Shown here piece after piece: positions 47,694 through 56,532 of a stretch of 64,000 nt of DNA. Below the pieces are notes generated by a model. It was not told the DNA's origin and did no database searches. It saw only the letters and a list, made by a program, of their open reading frames with translations. Position 1 is the stretch's first letter. Each line of letters starts with the position of its first letter. The DNA lies in the NCBI RefSeq assembly GCF_013201975.1, contig NZ_CP053845.1, positions 1,054,001 to 1,118,000 of the forward strand, given 5' to 3'. This stretch comes from Campylobacter sp. CCUG 57310. GTDB taxonomy: Bacteria > Campylobacterota > Campylobacteria > Campylobacterales > Campylobacteraceae. The position numbers and the translations under genes were made by a program.

Positions 47694-48238
47694 TGTTTCA
47701 TGCAACAACCATACTAGCCTACAAAGGCAAAAATAAATCCGTGATCGGCGGAGACGGGCAAGTAAGCTTTGGCAACACGGTTCTTAAAGCAAATGCAGTT
47801 AAAATTCGCAAAATTCATAACGGCAAGGTTCTAGCGGGCTTTGCAGGAAGCACTGCCGATGCGTTTAATCTATTTGATATGTTTGAAAACAACCTAGAGC
47901 ACGCTAAAGGCGATCTGCTAAAGGCTGTGATAGAATTTAGCAAAGAGTGGCGTAAAGATAAGTATCTGCGCAAACTTGAAGCGATGATGTTGGTACTAAA
48001 TCGCGATAAAATTTTTCTGCTAAGTGGCACGGGCGATGTGGTTGAGCCCGAAGACGGAAAGATAGCTGCTATCGGAAGCGGAGGAAATTTCGCACTTTGC
48101 GCAGCAAGAGCCCTTGATAAATTTGCACAAATTGACGAAGAAGAGCTTGTAAAAGAGAGCTTAAAAATAGCAGGAGAAGTCTGCATATACACAAATACAA
48201 ATATAAAAACTTATGTTTTAGAAGAGAATAAAGAATGA
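47693..48238 (+). CDS. hslV: ATP-dependent protease peptidase subunit HslV
   Basis: HslV is the proteasome-like peptidase that forms a dodecamer capped by Hsl[35 protein letters not shown] and [15 protein letters not shown] are clear hallmarks. The start is GTG, sharing its G with the rplI stop. The product begins M-F-H-A-T-T, so the catalytic N-terminal Thr (position 5) would need removal of four residues, whereas in most HslV proteins it directly follows Met. Overlap with hslU is four bases. Confidence 0.94.
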   Translation: MFHATTILAYKGKNKSVIGGDGQVSFGNTVLKANAVKIRKIHNGKVLAGFAGSTADAFNLFDMFENNLEHAKGDLLKAVIEFSKEWRKDKYLRKLEAMMLVLNRDKIFLLSGTGDVVEPEDGKIAAIGSGGNFALCAARALDKFAQIDEEELVKESLKIAGEVCIYTNTNIKTYVLEENKE

Positions 48239-49557
48239 ATTTAACCCCAAAAGAGATAGTGAAATTTTTAGATGATTATGTAATCGGTCAAAAAGACGCT
48301 AAAAAAATCATAGCAATTGCACTTAGAAACAGATATCGCAGAATGAAGCTTGAAAAATCGATGCAAGATGACATTGTGCCTAAAAATATACTTATGATAG
48401 GTTCAACAGGCGTTGGTAAAACCGAGATAGCACGTCGTCTTTCAAAGATGATGGGCTTGCCTTTTATCAAAGTAGAGGCAAGCAAATACACCGAAGTCGG
48501 TTTTGTTGGGCGCGATGTGGAGTCTATGGTAAGAGATCTGGTTGCGGCTGCTATAAGTCTTGTAAAAACAGAATTTAGAGAGAAAAATCAAGATAAAATT
48601 GATGAGTACGTCGAGGATAAAATCATAAAAAAGCTTCTTCCACCGCTTCCAACTGGAGCAAGCGAAGAGAAAAAGGCTGATTATGAAAGAAGTTATGAGA
48701 AGATGAAAACGAGACTTAAAAACGGAGACCTTGATGATCTAAACATCGAGATCGAGATCACGCAAAGTAGCTTTGACGCGGGAGCTAATGTGCCGCCTGA
48801 TATGGCTCAAATGCAAGAGAGTTTTGTAAAAATCATAGGATTAAGCAACAAAACTACAAAAAAAGAGATGAAAGTAAAAGACGCAAAAGAAGCTCTTAAA
48901 AACGAAGCTAGTGAGAAAATTTTGGATATGGAAAGCATTAAGGCCGAAGCGTTAAGAAGAGCCGAGAACGAAGGCATTATATTTATAGACGAGATTGATA
49001 AAGTGGCTGTTAGCTCGGGAAATTCAAGCAGGCAAGATCCTAGCAAAGAAGGCGTGCAAAGGGATTTGCTACCGATAGTAGAAGGCTCAACGGTAACTAC
49101 AAAATTTGGCGTTATAAAAACAGATCATATCCTATTTATCGCAGCAGGCGCATTTCATATAAGTAAGCCAAGCGATCTCATACCTGAACTTCAAGGAAGA
49201 TTTCCTCTTAGGGTAGAACTGAGCAGTCTTGACGAGGATGCGCTATATCAAATTTTAACTCGGCCTAAACACTCGCTACTAAAGCAGTACGAAGCTCTTT
49301 TGAAAACCGAGAACGTAGAGCTTAAATTTAGTGATGAAGCTGTAAAAACTATCGCTAAAATAGCCCAAAACGCCAATGAAAAAATGGAAGATATCGGCGC
49401 AAGAAGGCTTCATGCGGTGATCGAGCGAGTAATAGAAGATATAAGCTTTGAAGCTAGCGAAAACAGCGGAAAAACGATAGAGGTTGATAAGGCGCTCGTA
49501 GAAGACAGGCTGGGAAATATCATAAAAGATCAAGATTTGGCAAGATACATACTATGA
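48235..49557 (+). CDS. hslU: ATP-dependent protease ATPase subunit HslU
   Basis: HslU is the AAA+ unfoldase partner of Hsl[21 protein letters not shown] opens the protein, Walker A is [19 protein letters not shown], Walker B is [12 protein letters not shown], and the C-terminal sensor 2 region contains [18 protein letters not shown] family-typical I-domain lies between about 110 and 240. The C-terminus ARYIL matches the tail that docks into HslV. The length is 440 residues. Confidence 0.96.
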   Translation: MNLTPKEIVKFLDDYVIGQKDAKKIIAIALRNRYRRMKLEKSMQDDIVPKNILMIGSTGVGKTEIARRLSKMMGLPFIKVEASKYTEVGFVGRDVESMVRDLVAAAISLVKTEFREKNQDKIDEYVEDKIIKKLLPPLPTGASEEKKADYERSYEKMKTRLKNGDLDDLNIEIEITQSSFDAGANVPPDMAQMQESFVKIIGLSNKTTKKEMKVKDAKEALKNEASEKILDMESIKAEALRRAENEGIIFIDEIDKVAVSSGNSSRQDPSKEGVQRDLLPIVEGSTVTTKFGVIKTDHILFIAAGAFHISKPSDLIPELQGRFPLRVELSSLDEDALYQILTRPKHSLLKQYEALLKTENVELKFSDEAVKTIAKIAQNANEKMEDIGARRLHAVIERVIEDISFEASENSGKTIEVDKALVEDRLGNIIKDQDLARYIL

Positions 49558-50423
49558 AATCGGGCTTCGTAAGCATAATAGGAAGAACAAATGCGGGCAA
49601 AAGCTCTCTTTTAAACTTCTTACTTGATGAAAAAATCACTATCGTGTCGCATAAGCAAAATGCTACAAGGCGCAAGATAAGCGGTATAGTGATGAACGGC
49701 GAAGATCAGATAATCTTTACCGACACACCCGGGCTTCACGAAAGCGATAAAATGTTAAATAAATTAATGATAAACGAGGCGATAAAATCAATGAGCGATT
49801 GCGATGCGATTGTTTTTTTAGCCTCGATTCACGACCCAGCTAATGAATATGAGAAATTTTTAAATTTAAAACCTTCAGCGCCTCACATCTTGGTTTTAAC
49901 TAAGGTTGACAAAGTATCAAATGATAAAATTTTAAAAAAAATATCTGAGTATTCTAAATTTCAAGATAAATTTACAGCCCTAATGCCTTTTAGCATCAAA
50001 AAACAAACTTACAAAAAGCCGTTGCTTGATGAAATTTGCAGGCTTTTGCCAGAGCATGAGTATTTTTATGATCCTGAATTTTTAACGCTTACCAATGAAA
50101 AAGAAATCTACAAAGAATTTATACTTGAAGCGATATATGACAATCTAAGCGACGAGTTACCTTACTCAACGGATGTACTAATAGATAAAGTTAAGGAAAA
50201 AAGCGAAATAATAGAAATTTTTGCCTCAATAATAACGGATAAAGAGCTACACAAATCAATGATAATAGGAAAAAATGGCGAAACAATCAAAAGAATTGGT
50301 ATAAATTCACGAAAAATGATATCAAAATTAACAAATAAAAAAATCTTTTTAAAGCTCGTAGTTATCGTAAAAAAAGGATGGAGCAAGGATGAAAAAATTA
50401 TAAAACAAATAAATAACTATTGA
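49554..50423 (+). CDS. era: GTPase Era
   Basis: Era is an essential GTPase that binds the 3' end of 16S rRNA during 30S maturation. G1 is [15 protein letters not shown]3 is DTPGLHES, G4 is TKVD, and the C-terminal KH domain contains [17 protein letters not shown]. The 289 residues are typical. The start overlaps hslU by four bases; a 70-base gap separates it from the competence locus. Confidence 0.95.
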   Translation: MKSGFVSIIGRTNAGKSSLLNFLLDEKITIVSHKQNATRRKISGIVMNGEDQIIFTDTPGLHESDKMLNKLMINEAIKSMSDCDAIVFLASIHDPANEYEKFLNLKPSAPHILVLTKVDKVSNDKILKKISEYSKFQDKFTALMPFSIKKQTYKKPLLDEICRLLPEHEYFYDPEFLTLTNEKEIYKEFILEAIYDNLSDELPYSTDVLIDKVKEKSEIIEIFASIITDKELHKSMIIGKNGETIKRIGINSRKMISKLTNKKIFLKLVVIVKKGWSKDEKIIKQINNY

Positions 50424-50493
50424 TTTTTAATTTGTTTTTTATTAAAATAGCAGTTGATTGTTTACAAATTTTATAATTTAAAGTGATTTTAAA

Positions 50494-52023
50494 ATGTTTG
50501 GAAAAGATAAAATTAAAATTAAAAAAAACGGCAATAAGATCGAAAATGGCATTGTCTCGATAGATCCATATACACAAGATTCATATATATTTTCAAAAAA
50601 TGAATTTGCACAATGCAGCATAGATAAAGTGAGTAAAGATAACTTCTTTATAACATATCTGAAATATAAGGATCTTATGATAGGCACAGTAGAGATTCCT
50701 GGAACCACTGAAGATAGCGATATTCCAGATCTTATAACCATAAAAGCCTATGAAGAATTTGATCTTGATACTTCAAAAGACTATAAAATAACTTATAGCG
50801 AAGCGAATAATATAGGATCGGAAAACAAAACATTTAATCTATTTGTTATAGAAAGTGCCGCTATCAGTAATTTTTTTAACCCGATAGCTAAAAAAACCTC
50901 GTACATAGACTATATAGTTGCCGCTCCTTTGATGTTTGGAGCTTTATATAAGAAAAATTTAATACCTATTCAAAATACAGACGCATTTATAGTTATACAA
51001 AACGACGATGCGTTTCTTGCGGTTTACCAAAACGGCGAGTATGTCCAATCAAGGCCATTAAGATACTCTATAAAAAACATGAACGAAAAATTCTCCGTTC
51101 TTCAAGAAAACAGAATAGACGAGTATACTTTTATACAAATTTTGCAAAACAGTGAAAATGAAAAAGACAAAGAGCATTTGGCTCAAATTTTTGACGAGAT
51201 AGCTTATTATCTAAGCGATATACTAAATAGTATAAGCAGAGTGTATAATGTAAAAATTCAAAATTTATATGTATTAAGCGATATAAACATAAGCGGTCTA
51301 TGCGGAACCATAGAAAACAGAGTAGGAATACCTACAAGCAACTTTGATATCAAAATTTCGATAAATACAAAAGATATTCAAGTAAGCAATTTAAGCACCA
51401 CAATGACTCTCTTTGCACAAAACTACAAAGAAGAGCATAATGACAATTTTAACTTCTCAACATTTTTACGCCCTCCTCCTTTGTTTAAGCGTCATAGCGG
51501 AAAGCTTATAATGTATGTAGCTGCAGGATTTTTAGCGGCATTTGCTTATCCTGCATATCAATATGCAGTAGGATTTATAACTCAGCAAGAGGTAAACAAG
51601 CTAACCGATGAATACAATATTGCACATGCCGAAGAGACAAGGATCAAAAACGAACTTGCAAGAATCGGAGCTGAATACGAAGAGATCAAAAAACTGCTTG
51701 ATAGTGAAAACGAAAAGATAGATTTTAGAAAAAATCTTCTAACCGAAATTCATGATAAAAAAGCTAATTATCCCATGAAGAGTGTAGTATTATACGAACT
51801 TACAAAACTAATAAGCGAAAAAGATATAAAAGTAGGCAAGGTCGTAAATAACGATAAAAATATGACGATAATGCTTTTAAGCAACAACGAAAAACAGCTT
51901 ACGGAATTTATACAAAACGTAAGCAACGAGATAAAATACTCTATAACAACACAAGAGATTATCTTTGATAAAAATAAACCAAATCCAACTTACGAAAGTA
52001 ACGTTACGGTAAAGATTAAATAA
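50494..52023 (+). CDS. GspL/PilM-PilN-like inner-membrane platform protein of the competence T2SS
   Basis: The 509-residue product starts with a ~320-residue soluble region laid out like the actin-like PilM/GspL cytoplasmic domain. It continues with one membrane helix (about 334-355, YVAAGFLAAFAYPAYQYAVG), a coiled coil (about 362-405) and a small ferredoxin-like domain at the C-terminus, as in PilN. It therefore resembles a PilM-PilN fusion, i.e. GspL. It is the first gene of the cts cluster, and the TATAAT at 50472-50477 is a candidate promoter. Assignment rests on architecture and gene order (L-M-P-secretin), not on sequence signatures. Confidence 0.65.
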   Translation: MFGKDKIKIKKNGNKIENGIVSIDPYTQDSYIFSKNEFAQCSIDKVSKDNFFITYLKYKDLMIGTVEIPGTTEDSDIPDLITIKAYEEFDLDTSKDYKITYSEANNIGSENKTFNLFVIESAAISNFFNPIAKKTSYIDYIVAAPLMFGALYKKNLIPIQNTDAFIVIQNDDAFLAVYQNGEYVQSRPLRYSIKNMNEKFSVLQENRIDEYTFIQILQNSENEKDKEHLAQIFDEIAYYLSDILNSISRVYNVKIQNLYVLSDINISGLCGTIENRVGIPTSNFDIKISINTKDIQVSNLSTTMTLFAQNYKEEHNDNFNFSTFLRPPPLFKRHSGKLIMYVAAGFLAAFAYPAYQYAVGFITQQEVNKLTDEYNIAHAEETRIKNELARIGAEYEEIKKLLDSENEKIDFRKNLLTEIHDKKANYPMKSVVLYELTKLISEKDIKVGKVVNNDKNMTIMLLSNNEKQLTEFIQNVSNEIKYSITTQEIIFDKNKPNPTYESNVTVKIK

Positions 52024-52655
52024 TGAAAAAAGACAACACTTTAGTAAAAATAGACAACTATTTCGATAGTAAAAAAGGCAGTGAAGTATCCATGATACTT
52101 TTGGGGGTTTTAGTTTTAGTAGGATATCTTACATATGTTTTATCTTGGGATCCTGCGCAAGATTTTTACGACGCTACAGCCAGAGAACATCAAGATATAA
52201 CATCTAAGCTATATCAAACAAACAATTATTTGGCTACAAATAATACAAGTAAAGTTCAAGAGCAACAAACTAAACTAAATGTACTAAAAGATAATCTTGA
52301 AACAGCCAAATTCACAAATCAATATTTTGACAATAAGCTAAAAGAGTTGTCTTATCTTTTGTTCAATGAACAAAATTGGGCTAAATTTTTAGATAGTTTA
52401 GCATTTTTAGCAGACAAAAACGATATAAAAATTGTAAAAATAGCCAACGAGTTTAAAAATCCTACACCCCAGAAAATTGAGCAGGTGTTAGACATTAAAA
52501 TAGACTTTGAAGGAAGCTTTAAAAATATAGTAGGATATATAAATTCTATAGAAGAATCCGATTTGGTGGTAGATGTAAATTCAATGGATATAAACTCCAC
52601 CAAAAAAGATCTAATAGGAAATATAGGAATTTATGTATGGGGGATGAAATACTAA
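52023..52655 (+). CDS. PilO/GspM-like inner-membrane platform protein
   Basis: This 210-residue protein has one N-terminal membrane helix (about 20-40, MILLGVLVLVGYLTYVLSW), a coiled coil (about 50-105) and a C-terminal domain with predicted alternating helices and strands. This is the plan of PilO/GspM proteins, which pair with PilN/GspL. The start overlaps the preceding stop by one base (TAATG), and its own stop overlaps the next ATG by one base. The functional call follows from position and architecture. Confidence 0.6.
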   Translation: MKKDNTLVKIDNYFDSKKGSEVSMILLGVLVLVGYLTYVLSWDPAQDFYDATAREHQDITSKLYQTNNYLATNNTSKVQEQQTKLNVLKDNLETAKFTNQYFDNKLKELSYLLFNEQNWAKFLDSLAFLADKNDIKIVKIANEFKNPTPQKIEQVLDIKIDFEGSFKNIVGYINSIEESDLVVDVNSMDINSTKKDLIGNIGIYVWGMKY

Positions 52656-53083
52656 TGAAATTTTATAAGATATCAATAATTATTGCATCTTGTTGTTTAA
52701 TGTTTGCAAATGAAACACTGAAAGAAACCAATCAGGAGAGCATACAGGAGTATGATCAAATTTTTCAAGCTATCAATACTCCAAGAAAAGGGCTAAATGA
52801 CAGCAATATAAGCAAAATTCCTGATCCATTTTTAGTTCAAAAATCGACTCCAAAAATAATAGATGCAAATAGCTCTGAAAGCGAGGGATTAACTCTTAGC
52901 TTGCATGCTATATTTGGAGATAGAGTTAAAATCAATAATAAATGGTACAAAACGGGCGAGAAAATAGGTGAATATAAAGTTGGCAAAATTAAAAAATCAA
53001 GTGTAATTTTAGCCAGCAAAGAACAAAATTTAGAATTAAATATTACTCAAGGAAAAAACAATGTCGGTATTAAAATTAAATAA
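52655..53083 (+). CDS. PilP/GspC-like periplasmic protein of the competence T2SS
   Basis: The 142-residue product has a signal peptide or anchor (MKFYKISIIIASCCLMFANE), a flexible stretch with IPDPF, and a small beta domain (LTLSLHAIFGDRVKINNKWY, TGEKIGEYKVGKI). This fits the homology-region domain of PilP/GspC that connects the platform to the secretin. I start at the ATG at 52655, which overlaps the previous stop. It directly precedes the secretin gene and overlaps it by 23 bases; that is the position of ctsR in C. jejuni as I remember it. Confidence 0.6.
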   Translation: MKFYKISIIIASCCLMFANETLKETNQESIQEYDQIFQAINTPRKGLNDSNISKIPDPFLVQKSTPKIIDANSSESEGLTLSLHAIFGDRVKINNKWYKTGEKIGEYKVGKIKKSSVILASKEQNLELNITQGKNNVGIKIK

Positions 53084-54671
53084 AGTATTAGCAATTATTG
53101 CTTTTTTAGCTTTTTCTTTTTCATCAGCATTGGCTACGGATAGTTGCAAAACTAGAATTTTTAATCTGAAAATAAGCGAACAGGTTTCCATACAAGAAAT
53201 TTTAACACAACTTTCAGATCTTTGTAATTTTAGTGTTATAACAAAAGATCAATTTGCAAAAAATGCTATAAACGAAGAAGTTTCAGGAATAAACATCAAA
53301 GACATGACGTTAAATGAAATTTTTAATATTTTGCTTCATGAAAAAAACATCAACTATACTTTTGAAAAAGGGACATTAAAAATTTCAGCCCTTCAAACAA
53401 AAACATTTAAGATAGACTATATAACATCAGTTAGAGAGGGAACTGCGATAACAAAAGCTTCTGTGGATTCGGCTCCTATAGAAGTTGGCAGCGAAAACGA
53501 TGATGAAGGCGCGGATGATCTTAAAAAAGGTGGCGGAAAGCTTGATAATCTTATTAGAACAGTTGAAAGATTTGATTTCTGGGAAAAGCTTGATGCCGAA
53601 ATTAAAGCTATCTTAAATAACACCACAGAAACTATAGTAGCCCCTGATCCAATCATAAATGCAAATGCAGGGCTTGTTACGGTAACAGGAACTGCTGCAC
53701 AAATAAAAAGAGTTTCAGAATACATTGAAGATGTTCAAAATCGCCTTAGAAAACAAGTCATAATAGACGTTTCAATAATATCTGTTGAGCTTGCAAATAG
53801 CTATACAAAAGGCATTGATTGGAGCAAATTCAGTATAGGATTCAAAACAGGACTATTCAATAGATTTATCCCTATAGGAATGACAGAGGAAATTCAAAAA
53901 GATGCTGCCGGTAATCCAATCAAAATACAAAAATTTACTTATGGACAAACACCGGGAAACACCATACATTGGTCTACAAGAGACGGTCAAAATAGTCTAA
54001 ATAAAGGTTTATCTCAAAGTATAAACTTAATACCTGGTTTTACATTTAATCTTGACGGAGTTATAAACTTCCTTGAAATAAACGGAAAAACCAAAGTAGT
54101 ATCAAATCCAAAAATAGCCACTTTAAACAATCAGCAAGCTCTTATATCGGTTGGTGACAATATCAACTATAGAGTCAAACAAGAGAGCTCAAACGACAAT
54201 GCCTTAAACGGCAAGACAACAATTACATATAAACAATACTCCGTATTTATAGGAATTTTATTAAATATACTTCCTGAAATTTCAGACGATAACAAAATAA
54301 TGCTTAGAATCAATCCATCTTTAAGTAGCTTTAAATATAATGAAGATGACACAAGACAAACAACAGCCATAAGAGAAATAGCTCCTGACACAATCCAAAA
54401 GAAGCTTTCTACAGTAGTTCACGTAAACAGTGGCGATACTATAGTTCTTGGAGGTCTTATAGCTCAAAGCAAAGGCAAAGAAAACACTAAAGTTCCTTTC
54501 CTTGGAGATATCCCTGTTTTAGGTCATGCGTTTAAAAGCACAAAAGATCAACTCAAAACAACAGAGCTTGTATTTATAATAACACCAAGAATTATAGACA
54601 TCTCATCGCCTACGCCTATAAAACAGACTTTAAAGGATTTAGGCTTTTCAAGGTCAACGTATGAGCAATAA
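53061..54671 (+). CDS. ctsD: Secretin CtsD (GspD/PilQ family), competence pore
   Basis: This is the outer-membrane secretin of the transformation system. A signal peptide (about 1-26, ending ALAT) is followed by N-domains with SIQEILTQLSDLCNFSVITK and an acidic insertion (about 145-170). The secretin core includes VVSNPKIATLNNQQALISVG, DTIVLGGLIAQSK and VPFLGDIPVLGHAFKSTK, with TTELVFIITPRII near the end; these are strong secretin signatures. The 536 residues fit. It overlaps its neighbours on both sides, as expected of a tightly coupled operon. Confidence 0.9.
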   Translation: MSVLKLNKVLAIIAFLAFSFSSALATDSCKTRIFNLKISEQVSIQEILTQLSDLCNFSVITKDQFAKNAINEEVSGINIKDMTLNEIFNILLHEKNINYTFEKGTLKISALQTKTFKIDYITSVREGTAITKASVDSAPIEVGSENDDEGADDLKKGGGKLDNLIRTVERFDFWEKLDAEIKAILNNTTETIVAPDPIINANAGLVTVTGTAAQIKRVSEYIEDVQNRLRKQVIIDVSIISVELANSYTKGIDWSKFSIGFKTGLFNRFIPIGMTEEIQKDAAGNPIKIQKFTYGQTPGNTIHWSTRDGQNSLNKGLSQSINLIPGFTFNLDGVINFLEINGKTKVVSNPKIATLNNQQALISVGDNINYRVKQESSNDNALNGKTTITYKQYSVFIGILLNILPEISDDNKIMLRINPSLSSFKYNEDDTRQTTAIREIAPDTIQKKLSTVVHVNSGDTIVLGGLIAQSKGKENTKVPFLGDIPVLGHAFKSTKDQLKTTELVFIITPRIIDISSPTPIKQTLKDLGFSRSTYEQ

Positions 54672-55482
54672 TAAATACACCGTAATAAAACATCTTTTTG
54701 CCGAAGACAATAAAGATAGCAGTTTTATACATTTGGATAAATCTTTTGCAGCATATAAAAAGATTATAAATTTAATCGAAAAGCCTGTTAAGTTAATACT
54801 ATTTTATGGCAATCCGGGTTGTGGTAAAACGTTTTTGCTAAAAAAAGTTGTAGAAGATTTAAAAGATAGAGAAGATATAGTATTTTTTTCATATCCGTTT
54901 TTTAATGAAAATGAATTTATGACATCTCTTTATGAAGAAATTTTCAAGGAAAAACCTATAGAAAAAATTCAAAACTACGAAGAATTTACAAGGATTTACA
55001 AATCAAAATTTAACCAAGAAAACAAAAAAGTTTTTACGGTTTTGCTTGATGAAGCACAACTTTACCCTGAGCTTTTGATAGAAAAACTCCGCCTGCTTTC
55101 AGATAGCGGTTTTTTTAAATTTCTATTTGCAATTCGCAAAACAGATGAAGAACATGTCTTGACAAAAGACTATTTTAAAGCTAGAATTTGGGAAAGTATA
55201 GAGATGAGTCCTCTTGAAGTTAATGAGATGAGAGTTTATATGGAAAGTAAACTGCAATCTAAAAAATTTGATTATCAATTTTTAAAATTTACAGATGAGC
55301 AACTAGAACTTATAAACAATCTTACAAGAGGAAGTCTTACAATGCTCAATAGATTTATGTTTAATTTCTTTGAGCTTTATGAATATTTTGAAGACAATCA
55401 ACCAACAATAATTAGTACAGACACAATGAGTACAAAAATTTTAGAGATGGCAGCCATCAGATCGGAGCTTATAAATGCTTGA
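54661..55482 (+). CDS. ctsP: ExeA/GspA-like AAA ATPase CtsP
   Basis: A soluble P-loop ATPase of 273 residues: Walker A FYGNPGCGKTFLLKK at about 46-60, Walker B TVLLDEAQLYPELL, and a C-terminal AAA helical region. The pattern is that of ExeA-type ATPases associated with secretin assembly. It follows the secretin gene, which matches ctsP next to ctsD in C. jejuni. It has no membrane segment of its own, so attachment would be through the neighbouring membrane proteins. Confidence 0.82.
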   Translation: MSNNKYTVIKHLFAEDNKDSSFIHLDKSFAAYKKIINLIEKPVKLILFYGNPGCGKTFLLKKVVEDLKDREDIVFFSYPFFNENEFMTSLYEEIFKEKPIEKIQNYEEFTRIYKSKFNQENKKVFTVLLDEAQLYPELLIEKLRLLSDSGFFKFLFAIRKTDEEHVLTKDYFKARIWESIEMSPLEVNEMRVYMESKLQSKKFDYQFLKFTDEQLELINNLTRGSLTMLNRFMFNFFELYEYFEDNQPTIISTDTMSTKILEMAAIRSELINA

Positions 55483-56413
55483 AGTACAAGAAATATTAGA
55501 ATTAGAAAAAAAATGGAAGGCTTATGATAAAAAAAGAGCGACTCCAATTTCTAAAGAAAAAACCCATTATAACTATTTATTGGTAGCCTTGCTTGCGGCT
55601 TCTGTTACGACAGCTTCGCTTGTGTTTTTTTATCTTGAAGAACCAAAAATGAAAGTTGCAGCGGCAAACACCAATAGTACAACACAAGAAGTTAGACAAT
55701 CTTTTGTAACAAAAGAGCCTAATATAAATAGCTCATACACTACAACAACAAAAGAACCTGAAGCTTTAGCAGAAGAGCTACCAAGCGGAACTCTTTTAAA
55801 CCAAAATTATAATAATTTTGCAAACAATGAAAACAACATTGAAATAGAAAAGCAAGATATAACATCCTTAGCACAGACGAATTCTCAGCAAAATCAGCAA
55901 GGATGGATATATTTAAATGAAAACGCTCAAGCTTCTTTTGAAACAAAAGCAAGTGGCGAAGTAGAAATACAAGAGTTGAGAAAACAAGTCTTATTTACTG
56001 CCCCAAATGAAGAGGCTATAAATCTAGAAGCCGACACTTATAGTATACAAAGTAGTATTATGACTGATAAAAATGAAGACAATTCATTTAAAATTCAAAT
56101 CCAATCATCAGGTCCTGAAATATCGGTTGATGAGTTAAAGTCAAAATTTGATAAAACAAACAGTTCTGAACTTGCTACTTTGATAGCTAAAAAATATTAC
56201 GATATACAAGACTATAAAAGTAGCGAAAAATGGTCTGTTATAGCAAACGAGCTTAACAGCGACAACGAAGAAAGTTGGGTTATTTTTGCAAAGTCAAAAT
56301 ATAACTTAGGGCAAAAATACGACGCCGTTAGAGTTCTTAAAATATATAATGAAAAAGCAAATTCAAAAGAGATTGAAACCCTAATAAAACATATTGAAAA
56401 TAGTTCAATATAA
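55475..56413 (+). CDS. Single-helix membrane protein with C-terminal TPR-like region (competence locus)
   Basis: The 312-residue protein has a short cytoplasmic N-terminus, one membrane helix (about 34-52), a long polar, Asn/Gln/Thr-rich region, and a C-terminal helical domain of TPR type (LATLIAKKYYDIQDYKSSEK, WVIFAKSKYNLGQKYDAVRV). ExeB/GspB-like partners of GspA ATPases have a similar topology, so it may link CtsP to the peptidoglycan or secretin. It overlaps ctsP by 8 bases and is followed by a strong terminator. Confidence 0.65.
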   Translation: MLEVQEILELEKKWKAYDKKRATPISKEKTHYNYLLVALLAASVTTASLVFFYLEEPKMKVAAANTNSTTQEVRQSFVTKEPNINSSYTTTTKEPEALAEELPSGTLLNQNYNNFANNENNIEIEKQDITSLAQTNSQQNQQGWIYLNENAQASFETKASGEVEIQELRKQVLFTAPNEEAINLEADTYSIQSSIMTDKNEDNSFKIQIQSSGPEISVDELKSKFDKTNSSELATLIAKKYYDIQDYKSSEKWSVIANELNSDNEESWVIFAKSKYNLGQKYDAVRVLKIYNEKANSKEIETLIKHIENSSI

Positions 56414-56425
56414 ATTAACATTTTT

Positions 56426-56465
56426 GCCGAGTCTATTTAAATAAATTTAATAGGCTCGGCTTTTT
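56426..56465 (+). terminator. Terminator inside the cts locus
   Basis: GCCGAGTCTATT (56426-56437) pairs with AATAGGCTCGGC (56449-56460), 12 bp with one G-U pair, around an 11-base loop and followed by TTTTT. It separates the pilus-base half of the locus from ctsE-ctsF. Confidence 0.85.
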
Positions 56466-56532
56466 AATAAAAATATCTATTTAAACTATACAATGTTTAA
56501 AAATTAGTTAGTTATTATAACAAGGAGTGTTT

